A DNA stretch of 7,314 nucleotides from contig JADZBW010000258.1 of assembly GCA_020851885.1 (NCBI GenBank), positions 1 through 7,314 on the forward strand, read 5' to 3'. The notes beneath the pieces were generated by a model that was not told the DNA's origin, ran no database searches, and worked only from the letters and a program-made list of their open reading frames with translations. Position 1 is the first letter of the stretch; every line of letters starts with the position of its first letter. The position numbers and the translations under genes are program-made. This document shows positions 1 to 6,426 of this stretch, piece by piece. This DNA comes from Fimbriimonadaceae bacterium. GTDB lineage: Bacteria > Armatimonadota > Fimbriimonadia > Fimbriimonadales > Fimbriimonadaceae.

Positions 1-1217
1 AAGTGGCTTTCCTCCATCGCCTGATTCTTTTGAAGCATCTCAAGCATTTGTTGAGGTTCTACGCCAAACTCTGAAGCCATCGCGTAAAGTTCGCGGTTCA
101 AATCTTCATTTGTCAGCTGTAATTTTTCTTGCTCGAAAATCGTGCGAATCATCAGCGCGCGGATGACGTGGGTCTTCGCGTTATCCTTCCAGGCTTCCAC
201 GAGGCCGTCGACGGTCATCCCATTCTCGGCGGCATGCTGTTCCATCGTCTTGCCGGCCTGTTCGGCTTCCTGCTGGGTTTCCTGCAACCGACGGCTTGCA
301 AGCGCTTCCCACATGTTGTCGGAGACTTCCACTTTGCTGCGGTCTCGCAAAACGTCGAATAACTTGACGCTGACCATTTCGCGAACCATCTCGTTCTTGG
401 CTCGGACGATTCCCTCTCTGATCTTCGTCTTCAAGTCCTCGACGTTGTCCGTCTTCAGACTCTGAGCGAAAACGTCGTCGATCTCGGGAAGCGTGACCGC
501 GCTGATTGAATTGAGGGTCACCAGGCACTTGTGAGGCTTCCCTGCCCAATCCTTCTCCTGGAAGTTCTCCGGGAAGGTCAAATCCAAGTGCTTCATCTCC
601 TCGACCCGCATCCCTCCAAGGGCCTGGTCGAGTTGTGGGAACGTCTTTCCAACCACCGTCATGAAGTTGCGCCCGTCGCCTTCCTCGCCGTCGAGTTTGA
701 TATTGACAACCGCCACGTCCCCTTCTTCGGCGCCTCGATCCGTGATCGCCTGGCGCGAGTGCCTCTGTTTTCGAAGCTCGTCGATCTGATAGTCCACTTC
801 TTCGTCCGTAACTTCGACGGGTGGCTGTTCAACCGGCAAACCCTTGTAATCGCCAAGCTCGACGACGGGAGGCAACGGAACCTTGGCCGTGAACTCGCAA
901 GCGCCTTCTGCCTCATCGATCTTTGTGAGCTCGATGGCAGGCCGGGTACTGGCATCGGGAGTCAACTTCTCGCCTTCGACGGCCAACTTGAACGCACTCC
1001 GAACGATGGCCTCGGCGGCTTCTTCCGCCAAGTGCCCAGGATCGATCATCTTCTCTACCATTCCCTTGGGAACGTGCCCTGGACGGAAGCCAGGAATCTT
1101 GATCGTCTTGGATATCTTTTTCAGGGCTTTCTCGAAGCCGCCTTTCACCTGTTCTGGGTCGCAAACGACGGTCAGTTTGACGGTGCAGGGATTCAAATCT
1201 TCTCGGGTTACTTGCAT
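1..1217 (-). CDS. tig: Trigger factor, ribosome-associated chaperone (3' end cut by window edge)
   Basis: Trigger factor binds the ribosome near the peptide exit and shields nascent chains in the cytoplasm. The leftward frame is open for 405 codons from the ATG at 1217 and runs off the left edge without a stop. E. coli trigger factor has 432 residues, so only a short C-terminal tail should be missing. The N-terminal domain shows the ribosome-docking signature GFRPGHVP at residues 43-50. A central FKBP-like region (about 160-235) is recognisable by DLTFPENF at 212-219, but the usual FxG/GG/IPGFE active-site pattern is missing. A helical C-terminal, SurA-like chaperone region follows from about 245. 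There is no Shine-Dalgarno sequence before the ATG. The gene lies 57 bases after the phosphodiesterase stop, with a likely promoter in that gap, so it may be transcribed both alone and from upstream. Identity is firm; loss of isomerase activity is inferred. Confidence 0.96.
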   Translation of the reverse strand, partial: MQVTREDLNPCTVKLTVVCDPEQVKGGFEKALKKISKTIKIPGFRPGHVPKGMVEKMIDPGHLAEEAAEAIVRSAFKLAVEGEKLTPDASTRPAIELTKIDEAEGACEFTAKVPLPPVVELGDYKGLPVEQPPVEVTDEEVDYQIDELRKQRHSRQAITDRGAEEGDVAVVNIKLDGEEGDGRNFMTVVGKTFPQLDQALGGMRVEEMKHLDLTFPENFQEKDWAGKPHKCLVTLNSISAVTLPEIDDVFAQSLKTDNVEDLKTKIREGIVRAKNEMVREMVSVKLFDVLRDRSKVEVSDNMWEALASRRLQETQQEAEQAGKTMEQHAAENGMTVDGLVEAWKDNAKTHVIRALMIRTIFEQEKLQLTNEDLNRELYAMASEFGVEPQQMLEMLQKNQAMEESH

Positions 1218-1227
1218 GGTGGTGGGA

Positions 1228-1244
1228 TCGGGCCGATTGCCCGA
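1228..1244 (-). other. Hairpin in the tig leader
   Basis: On the minus strand TCGGGC and GCCCGA can pair as a perfect 6-bp GC-rich stem around a 5-base loop. The hairpin ends 10 bases before the tig ATG and would begin a few bases after the transcription start inferred from the -10 element. No T-run follows, so it is not an intrinsic terminator. It occupies the place where a ribosome binding site would sit. A regulatory role is inference only. Confidence 0.3.
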
Positions 1245-1256
1245 GGTGATTCCCAG

Positions 1257-1262
1257 ATTGTA
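1257..1262 (-). promoter_or_regulatory. Probable -10 element of tig (TACAAT)
   Basis: TACAAT, preceded by CGGG, lies on the minus strand in the gap between the phosphodiesterase stop and the tig ATG, with its first base 45 bases upstream of the start. Transcription would begin near 1250, giving a leader of about 33 bases. No convincing -35 hexamer lies 16-18 bases upstream, where the sequence is the GC-rich 3' end of the phosphodiesterase gene. The same ten bases, CGGGTACAAT, precede gyrA, which supports a real promoter. Confidence 0.5.
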
Positions 1263-1274
1263 CCCGCCAGTGTT

Positions 1275-2057
1275 CTAGCCCGGGCGAACGTGATCGTCAG
1301 CCCAGGTTCGGAAGGGAGCGAGGCGGTCGGTATTGAAGCAGTCCACGTTGAAATCAAGCTGTAGCTGCCAGAACCGGGGGGTGTCGGAAATACCCCAGAA
1401 GCGGACGAGCCTTCCTTGCGAGTGAGCCTTCGCGATATACGCTCTTAGCCCGGAGACTTGATCAGAAGTTGGCTCGACAGTGATCGGCCAATCGAGGTCG
1501 CCAAAGGACCGGCTGATCCACGGCACCAAACCAGCGGGCGGATTTGATTCGAGGTCCTCCGGACGGCCGTCGATCGCAACAAGGCGCTCCTTTTGCCTGG
1601 CTACCACGGAGACGGGACGATCACCGCTCAGGACCACGCCTACCGCCCCGCTCGAAACGCGGGCATCCGTCCACTTCACCAGCATCCCTTGATACCTATG
1701 AAGAATTCGATCCAGCTCCGCATAAACGTTGGTTCCATCTTCTTTGATGTCGATCATCAACCAGAACGACTTTTCGCGCTTGGGATAGACCCACCCTCCG
1801 TTCCTCTCGCAGAGCCCCTTCAGCGGCTTCAAATAGAGGTCCTCAAGGTTACGTTCGGGTTTCAGGTCTTTCCGATTGTGCCCAACGAGGATCTTCCCAT
1901 CGACCAGAAAGACGTCTGCCTCGACATTGGTGAAACCGCTGGCGAGGGCATCCCAAAGTGGCCTTGGGTGCATGTAGTCGTTATGGGCGAACCCCCGTTC
2001 AAAGGGAGTGCCAAGCTGCGGGATCGATACGGCGGCGAAGGCAAGGCTGGCAAGCAT
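1275..2057 (-). CDS. PI-PLC/GDPD-like phosphodiesterase, AIM6 type
   Basis: This 260-residue protein belongs to the phosphatidylinositol phospholipase C / glycerophosphodiester phosphodiesterase superfamily and resembles the AIM6 branch; its substrate is unknown. Visible motifs are AHNDY with His25, VEADV with Glu46 and Asp48, and VGH with His60, which match the catalytic His and metal-binding Glu/Asp of GDPD enzymes. LEDLYLKPL (71-79), LMIDIKED (100-107), RFWGISDTP (219-227) and the closing VDCFNTDRL (238-246) also fit this branch. The first 15 residues are hydrophobic (LASLAFAAV) and suggest export, but lack the basic residues of a standard signal peptide. No in-frame ATG, GTG or TTG lies in the short gap upstream, so ATG 2057 is the best start. 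No Shine-Dalgarno sequence is seen. It follows the epimerase gene by 29 bases and probably shares its transcript. Confidence 0.85.
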   Translation of the reverse strand: MLASLAFAAVSIPQLGTPFERGFAHNDYMHPRPLWDALASGFTNVEADVFLVDGKILVGHNRKDLKPERNLEDLYLKPLKGLCERNGGWVYPKREKSFWLMIDIKEDGTNVYAELDRILHRYQGMLVKWTDARVSSGAVGVVLSGDRPVSVVARQKERLVAIDGRPEDLESNPPAGLVPWISRSFGDLDWPITVEPTSDQVSGLRAYIAKAHSQGRLVRFWGISDTPRFWQLQLDFNVDCFNTDRLAPFRTWADDHVRPG

Positions 2058-2086
2058 GTTTGGTTTCGAGTATTGCCCAACTTGGG

Positions 2087-2998
2087 TTAAGCCTTGGCGA
2101 TGAGATCCCTTAATGCCACCTTCAAGTCTGGGTATTGAAAGCGAAACCCATGAGAAAGAGCAACCTTCGGTAGCGCGCGAGTGCTGTCCAGCAATGGATC
2201 CATCTGCTTTCCAATAAGCAAGCCGACAAGTTTCAAGACGAAGGCGGGAGCGGGAGGAGCCCAGGGCCGATGAAGCGCCTTGCGCATTTCCGCCATCAAC
2301 TCCCCGTTACGTGTTGGATGAGGCCCAACGCCATTGATCGGTCCGAATACATCCGATCCTATTGCCCAAAGAAACAATGCGTTCAGGTCCGCGATGTGGA
2401 TCCAGGGAATCCACTGCTTTCCACTTCCCTGGGCGCCGCCAAGCATCCGACGAGTCACCTTCGCCAGTTCTGGGAACGCGCCACCGTCTCGGCCCAAGAC
2501 CATGCCGATGCGAATTTGGACCTTGCGAGTTCCCGGCGTTTCCACCTCCAGCTGGGCTTGCTCCCAGGCCAGACACGTTTCCGCTAAGAATCCGGCGCCT
2601 GCCGCACTCGATTCAGTCAGTTCTTCGTCACCCCGGCTTCCGTAATAGCCGACGGCGCTCGCGTTGATCCACACTCTGGGCGCGGCGCGGCACTGCCGGA
2701 TCGCCTTGCCGATAACCGCAGTGCTCTTCACTCGACTCTCCAGGATCGAGCGCTTGTTCGACTCCGTCCACGGAAGCAACACCGGCGCACCGGACAGGTT
2801 GATAACGGAATCGGCTCCCTCCAGAATGGAAGACCATGGCCCGATCGTCTCGCCATCCCACTCCAGCGTTTCCGCGTCCTTGGAATCGTTCTTCTGCCGG
2901 GACAACCTGACGATCTCATAGCCGTTGGCGTTGAGGAATTGTGCTAGAGCGTGGCCGACAAAACCAGAGCCTCCGGCAAGGATCACCCGCCCGGTCAC
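2087..2998 (-). CDS. TIGR01777 family NAD(P)-dependent epimerase (SDR39U1/YfcH-like)
   Basis: This is an atypical short-chain dehydrogenase/reductase of the TIGR01777 family, a cytoplasmic nucleotide-sugar-epimerase-like protein whose physiological substrate is not settled. The 303-residue product begins with the dinucleotide-binding loop GGSGFVG (9-15). Family blocks follow: INLSGAP (66-72), ESRVKST (87-93), SAVGYYG (114-120), FLAETCLAWE (137-146), RIGMVLGRDGGAF (163-175) and QWIPWIHIADL (195-205). The C-terminal DUF1731-type segment covers about 247-300. I chose the GTG at 2998 because it puts the Rossmann motif at the usual distance from the N-terminus and overlaps the ubiX stop by 4 bases (GTGA), typical of translational coupling. 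An ATG farther upstream (3106) would add 36 residues buried inside ubiX and is unlikely. Confidence 0.93.
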   Translation of the reverse strand: MTGRVILAGGSGFVGHALAQFLNANGYEIVRLSRQKNDSKDAETLEWDGETIGPWSSILEGADSVINLSGAPVLLPWTESNKRSILESRVKSTAVIGKAIRQCRAAPRVWINASAVGYYGSRGDEELTESSAAGAGFLAETCLAWEQAQLEVETPGTRKVQIRIGMVLGRDGGAFPELAKVTRRMLGGAQGSGKQWIPWIHIADLNALFLWAIGSDVFGPINGVGPHPTRNGELMAEMRKALHRPWAPPAPAFVLKLVGLLIGKQMDPLLDSTRALPKVALSHGFRFQYPDLKVALRDLIAKA

Positions 2999-3591
2999 TC
3001 TTCCATCCACTGCTTTACAAGATCCTGCTCGACCCCCAGGCATTGGAGAATTCTCGCAACCACGGTATCCGCCAAGTCCTCCAGGGTTTCTGGCCGCTGA
3101 TACCATGCCGGACAGGCCGGGATCACTTGGGCACCATTCTCCGCCAGGATCGTCAAGTTACGGAGCATGATCGCACTCATCGGCATCTCACGTGGAACGA
3201 CGATAAGCGGACGTCGCTCCTTCAGACAGACATCGGCGGACCGGCTCAGCAAGTCGTCGCTGATTCCATGGGCGATTCGTGCCGCCGTGCCCATCGAGCA
3301 TGGGACGACCACCATGCCATCGTGTCGAAATGAACCAGACGCCGGTGGTGTGAAGTAGTTCTTGGTATCGAGAAGCCGAATTTGGGGATAGTCCGCGCCG
3401 AGCCAATCGAGAGTTGTAAACCGATCCCGACGAGGAGCCACCTTGAGTTCCGTCGCCGCTACCTGGATCGCTTGGTCGCTTAGGATGAGGAAGATTTCCT
3501 CCCAATGTTTGGTCGCCTGCTGGAGGAACCTCTGGGCATAGATCGCCCCGCTTGCTCCCGTCACTCCCACGACTATTCGGCCCGTAGACAT
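2995..3591 (-). CDS. ubiX: Flavin prenyltransferase UbiX
   Basis: UbiX joins dimethylallyl (mono)phosphate to FMN to make prenylated FMN, the cofactor of UbiD-type decarboxylases used in quinone synthesis and aromatic-acid metabolism. The 198-residue product has the family's normal length and blocks: VGVTGASGAIYA (8-19) at the flavin site, PPASGSF (82-88), VVPCSMGTAARIAHGISDDL (95-114), LKERRPLIVVPREMP (123-137) and PAWYQRPETLEDL (161-173). The ATG at 3591 gives the canonical N-terminus. An ATG at 3624 would add 11 residues, and the frame stays open far upstream only because it runs antisense to the NADH dehydrogenase gene. No Shine-Dalgarno sequence is visible. It is first in a leftward cluster and overlaps the next gene by 4 bases. 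Its UbiD partner is not in this window. Confidence 0.96.
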   Translation of the reverse strand: MSTGRIVVGVTGASGAIYAQRFLQQATKHWEEIFLILSDQAIQVAATELKVAPRRDRFTTLDWLGADYPQIRLLDTKNYFTPPASGSFRHDGMVVVPCSMGTAARIAHGISDDLLSRSADVCLKERRPLIVVPREMPMSAIMLRNLTILAENGAQVIPACPAWYQRPETLEDLADTVVARILQCLGVEQDLVKQWMEE

Positions 3592-3722
3592 CACGTTAAG
3601 TCTACGAGAGTTGGCGTTGAACATGCCGGGGATTTGGGATTCCCGGTTGCCGGGGGGCTCTGTTTTCCGCGGCACACGTCCCGACTCAACCGTAGTTCGA
3701 ACTGCTATCGTTGGTAAAGGCG
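3592..3722. promoter_or_regulatory. Divergent control region between ubiX and the NADH dehydrogenase gene
   Basis: These 131 bases must hold the start signals for both directions, but no strong -35/-10 pair is visible. For the rightward gene the best candidate is an extended -10-like TGCTATCGT at 3703-3711, which would leave a very short leader before the ATG at 3723. A perfect 10-base palindrome, AGTTCGAACT (3694-3703), lies just upstream of it and could be an operator; one such palindrome in a region this size is not significant alone. CCGGG (3626-3630), CCCGG (3642-3646) and CCGGG (3650-3654) can form two mutually exclusive stems. Confidence 0.3.
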
Positions 3723-5000
3723 ATGGCTCAATTGGCGGGCGTGAAGAAACGGATTGTCGTGATAGGCGGAGGCTTTGGTGGAGCCTATGCAGCCCAATTC
3801 CTCGCGAAACAGAACCTGAAGGACACCGAAATTGTGCTAATCGACCGCCAGAATTTTCTCCTCTTTTACCCATTGCTCATCGAGGCTGGCGTGGGGCAAC
3901 TGGAACCGCGCCATGTGACCGTACCAATTCGCAGCTTCCTTGGAAAAAGGGCGCAGTTTCTGATGGCGGAAGTACAGCACATCGACCTCTCCCGCCAGCA
4001 GGTGACGCTTCAGGTCGATTCTCTGCCTTCACGAACCGTACACTACGACCACTTGATCTTGGCCCCGGGCAGCGTCACTCGATTTCCAGCCATTCCTGGC
4101 TTGGCTGACCACTCGTCCCAGTTAAAATCTCTACAGGACTCCATCGAATTTCGGGATCGCGGAATTCAACTGCTCGAGAAGGCGAACACGATTGAGGATC
4201 GTGACGATCGAGCGGCGCTCCTGCGGATCGTGATCGTCGGTTCCAACTTCAGCGGCATCGAGCTTGCGGGAGAGTATCAGGAGTTTCTTGAGTCGCAAGC
4301 AAGGAACTACCCAAACATCGATCCTGAGGACATCCAGGTCGTTGTCATCGAATACGCCGACCGAATCCTTCCCGCGATCGATGCCGACCTCGCGGACTTT
4401 GCTCGCAAGCGTCTCGAACGTCGAGGGCTCGTGATCAGGACGCAGTGCAGCTTGACCGATGTTCAAGCGGACAATGTCACCCTGACAACGGGCGAGGTGA
4501 TTCGGACTCATACAACCGTCTGGTGCGCGGGCATCGCCCCGTCGCCGTTGATCCAGCATGTTCCTGGATTGCCCTTGAACGACCGGGGCTATATCCTCTG
4601 TGATCCAACGACCAGGGTGCGGGGATTCGAGAACGTATGGGCGGTGGGAGACTCGGCGTTTATCCCTGACAAGCATGGCCATCCGTATGTGGCAACCGCC
4701 CAAAACGCTTCTCGACAGGGGCCAGTGGCCGCTCGAAATGTGCTGCATTCGATGCGCAACGAACCACTGGTGCCATTTAGGTTCGAATCGCTCGGCTCCT
4801 TGGCGGCGATCGGCTGCCGCACGGCGGTGGCAAGGCTCATGGGAATCAAACTCCATGGGTTCCCCGCTTGGTTCATGTTCCGCACGATCTATCTGATGAA
4901 GATGCCCAGTTGGTCGAGACGGGTGCGAATCATGATGGACTGGACGCTCTCGCTGATCTTCCGCCAAGAGCCGGTCCAACTGGGAGTCAGGAACCGATAG
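3723..5000 (+). CDS. ndh: Type II NADH:quinone oxidoreductase (NDH-2), FAD-dependent
   Basis: NDH-2 is a single-subunit, non-proton-pumping respiratory enzyme on the inner face of the cytoplasmic membrane that passes electrons from NADH via FAD to quinone. The 425-residue product fits the family. It shows the FAD Rossmann loop GGGFGG (15-20), NFLLFYPLL (44-52), LILAPGS (111-117), a second nucleotide-binding segment IVIVGSNFSGIELAGEY (169-185) with acidic Glu210 after the next strand, WCAGIAP (267-273), VWAVGDSAF (305-313) and the quinone-site motif ATAQNASRQG (324-333). The C-terminus has alternating aromatic and basic residues (about 380-413) suited to membrane attachment. ATG 3723 follows a weak AAAGG; a TTG at 3711 would add four residues. 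The NADH loop reads GSNFSG where many relatives have GGGPTG. It ends 9 bases from the convergent small gene, with no terminator visible between. Confidence 0.93.
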   Translation: MAQLAGVKKRIVVIGGGFGGAYAAQFLAKQNLKDTEIVLIDRQNFLLFYPLLIEAGVGQLEPRHVTVPIRSFLGKRAQFLMAEVQHIDLSRQQVTLQVDSLPSRTVHYDHLILAPGSVTRFPAIPGLADHSSQLKSLQDSIEFRDRGIQLLEKANTIEDRDDRAALLRIVIVGSNFSGIELAGEYQEFLESQARNYPNIDPEDIQVVVIEYADRILPAIDADLADFARKRLERRGLVIRTQCSLTDVQADNVTLTTGEVIRTHTTVWCAGIAPSPLIQHVPGLPLNDRGYILCDPTTRVRGFENVWAVGDSAFIPDKHGHPYVATAQNASRQGPVAARNVLHSMRNEPLVPFRFESLGSLAAIGCRTAVARLMGIKLHGFPAWFMFRTIYLMKMPSWSRRVRIMMDWTLSLIFRQEPVQLGVRNR

Positions 5001-5009
5001 TCGTACGCC

Positions 5010-5153
5010 TTACTCTTCTTTGTCTCTCAAGCGATTCTTCTCAAGATCGCGTTCACCCCAACGCACAAACTTGATGAACGCGAACACACTTCCGATGACC
5101 ACGATCGGGGCGATGACGATCATCCAAATGAATACATCTTCTTCCCGAAGCAT
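5010..5153 (-). CDS. Small single-pass membrane protein, 47 residues, family not recognised
   Basis: This short frame runs from an ATG at 5153 to TAA at 5010-5012. The ATG directly abuts the TAG of the upstream SDR gene, and GGAGG lies 11 bases before it, the best Shine-Dalgarno-like sequence in the window. The product has an acidic start (LREEDVF), a hydrophobic segment of about 20 residues (8-29, including MIVIAPIVVIGSVFAF), then a highly charged tail rich in Arg, Lys, Glu and Asp. This is the profile of a single transmembrane helix with a charged end; the basic residues just after the helix suggest a cytoplasmic C-terminus. It fills the space between the SDR stop and the convergent NDH-2 gene almost exactly. 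I do not recognise a family and assign no function. Translational coupling to the SDR gene is inferred from the abutting codons. Confidence 0.65.
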   Translation of the reverse strand: MLREEDVFIWMIVIAPIVVIGSVFAFIKFVRWGERDLEKNRLRDKEE

Positions 5154-6134
5154 CTAGCCGTACGCCTCCAAGAGCCTGGTCTCTTCATCATCGGTCAACC
5201 CGGTTTTGAGGGGATCTGGGATTGAGTCACGCCAGACAAGAGTATCGCGGATCGTGTCCTTCAAGGGCCGGAACCGCAACCCATTTTCAACCGCCTTCTC
5301 GACCGAAATCTGGTACAGGGCATCGAATCCGCCGTTCGCAGGAAACTGACCCGGAAAGGCCTTGCCAATGGTCACGTTCTGTTCGTTCAGCCATTCCTCA
5401 GAGGGTCGCACGATCTCGTATTCCGTTCCCGATGCCAAGGCCGCCTCGTCGAAGATATCGCCCCACGTCATCGAGAACTGCGGTCCCGTCGCGTTGAAGG
5501 TCCCCACAACGAATTCGGACAGGAGATGGATGCAGAACGCCGCCAGGTCGCGGCCGTCGATGAATTGGAGGGGTTCGTCTCGTTCGCACACGGAGAGCAT
5601 CTTCCCGCCCTTGCCTGCCCGGCGGAACCAGTATGTGAACCGATCGGTCTTGTCGTATGGGCCAACGATCATGCCCGGTCTCACTATGACCGCCTTATCG
5701 CCGAATGCATCGCTAACGGCTCGTTCGCACAGGACTTTGAGGCCGCCATAGGTCTCCCCATCGACCACTTCGGTCATTTCGTCCTTCAGCCTGGCAAGCG
5801 GACCACTTTCGGTCAGGCCCGGATATGCCGGCTCAGCATAGACGCTGATCGTCGAGATGAATAGGTAAGCGTTGGTCTTGTCTTTGAGCTTGTCGACAGA
5901 CTGTTTGACGATTCGGGGAACGTAGCCGCAGGTATCGATCACCGCGTCCCATTTCTCATCACCCAGAGCGTCCAGACCCCCATCGCGGTTCCCGAGGATA
6001 TGCCTTACGGAAGGATAGAGATCATTTCCATGCTGGCCCCGATGGAAAACGGCAACGCGGTGCCCCAAAAGCAGAGCTCGCTCGACAATGTGTCGGCCCA
6101 CGAATTCAGTGCCCCCGATGACCAGGATGTCCAT
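5154..6134 (-). CDS. NAD-dependent epimerase/dehydratase (extended SDR, isoflavone-reductase/CSP41-like)
   Basis: This 326-residue cytoplasmic protein is an extended short-chain dehydrogenase/reductase; substrate and pathway are unknown. It has the Rossmann loop GGTEFVG (7-13), HRGQHG after the second strand (31-36), WDAVIDTCGYVPR (62-74), FISTISVYA (92-100), and the catalytic pair Tyr129 and Lys133 in YGGLK. VRPGMIVGPYDKTDRFTYW (151-169) and LQFIDGRDLAAF (189-200) are typical of a widespread bacterial family annotated only as epimerase/dehydratase. The ATG at 6134 is the first possible start: an in-frame TAA lies 12 bases upstream. No Shine-Dalgarno sequence is seen. It probably forms a two-gene leftward unit with the small membrane protein, whose ATG abuts its TAG, and is divergent from gyrA across 292 bases. 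Confidence 0.9.
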   Translation of the reverse strand: MDILVIGGTEFVGRHIVERALLLGHRVAVFHRGQHGNDLYPSVRHILGNRDGGLDALGDEKWDAVIDTCGYVPRIVKQSVDKLKDKTNAYLFISTISVYAEPAYPGLTESGPLARLKDEMTEVVDGETYGGLKVLCERAVSDAFGDKAVIVRPGMIVGPYDKTDRFTYWFRRAGKGGKMLSVCERDEPLQFIDGRDLAAFCIHLLSEFVVGTFNATGPQFSMTWGDIFDEAALASGTEYEIVRPSEEWLNEQNVTIGKAFPGQFPANGGFDALYQISVEKAVENGLRFRPLKDTIRDTLVWRDSIPDPLKTGLTDDEETRLLEAYG

Positions 6135-6426
6135 AGCGAAAGGTTACTCAGGAACTCAAGCGCCCTGCACGTACCCGGTGGACAATCGCCGGCAATACGT
6201 CCAACGCTCCAAGCAGGGGTCTCGATCTCTTGAATGGATGGTTACCACTTACCACGGCCCACCGACGCCCTGGGCCGGGACCTCAAGAAGAAATCCCTCC
6301 GACACGCACCGGCCTCCATATCGCCCCCCGAACTCCAGGTTCAAATCGGGTACAATATGGCCCATCGATCCCCATCCAAAGCGCGCGTCTTTTCGTGCCT
6401 CTGGATCGTCTGGAACCTGAATACCC
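6135..6426. other. Non-coding region between the SDR gene and gyrA
   Basis: These 292 bases separate two divergent genes. Apart from the probable gyrA -10 element at 6351-6356, I see no coding frame I can support and no structured RNA. CGATCC (6366-6371) and GGATCG (6403-6408) could pair in the gyrA leader, but across a 31-base loop. No convincing leftward promoter for the SDR gene was found. Confidence 0.6.
6351..6356 (+). promoter_or_regulatory. Probable -10 element of gyrA (TACAAT)
   Basis: TACAAT lies 76 bases before the gyrA start and is preceded by CGGG, making the same ten-base CGGGTACAAT found before tig. Transcription would start near 6363 and give a leader of roughly 64 bases. The hexamer 17 bases upstream is CCGAAC, a poor match to TTGACA. 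Confidence 0.5.

Noticed and set aside
1228..1244. Intrinsic terminator after the phosphodiesterase gene
   Set aside because: The stem is good, but no T-run follows and it sits just before the tig ATG, so a leader structure is more likely.
531..1364. A 277-codon open frame on the plus strand
   Set aside because: It lies antisense to trigger factor, whose frame is clearly conserved; the product has no recognisable domain and an unnatural Leu/Gly/His-rich composition.
2999..3106. ATG at 3106 as start of the TIGR01777 protein
   Set aside because: It would add 36 residues antecedent to the Rossmann strand, all inside ubiX; the GTG at 2998 gives the canonical N-terminus and a 4-base coupled overlap.
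3592..3873. N-terminal extension of UbiX by 94 residues
   Set aside because: The extension crosses into the divergent NDH-2 gene, is low-complexity Arg/Ser/Pro-rich sequence, and UbiX proteins begin just before the GASGA motif.
4131..4979. A 282-codon open frame on the minus strand
   Set aside because: It lies wholly antisense to the NDH-2 gene and its product is rich in Arg, His and Asp with no family resemblance.
5000..5012. Bidirectional terminator between the convergent NDH-2 and small membrane genes
   Set aside because: Only 9 bases separate the two stops and no GC stem followed by a T-run is present on either strand nearby.
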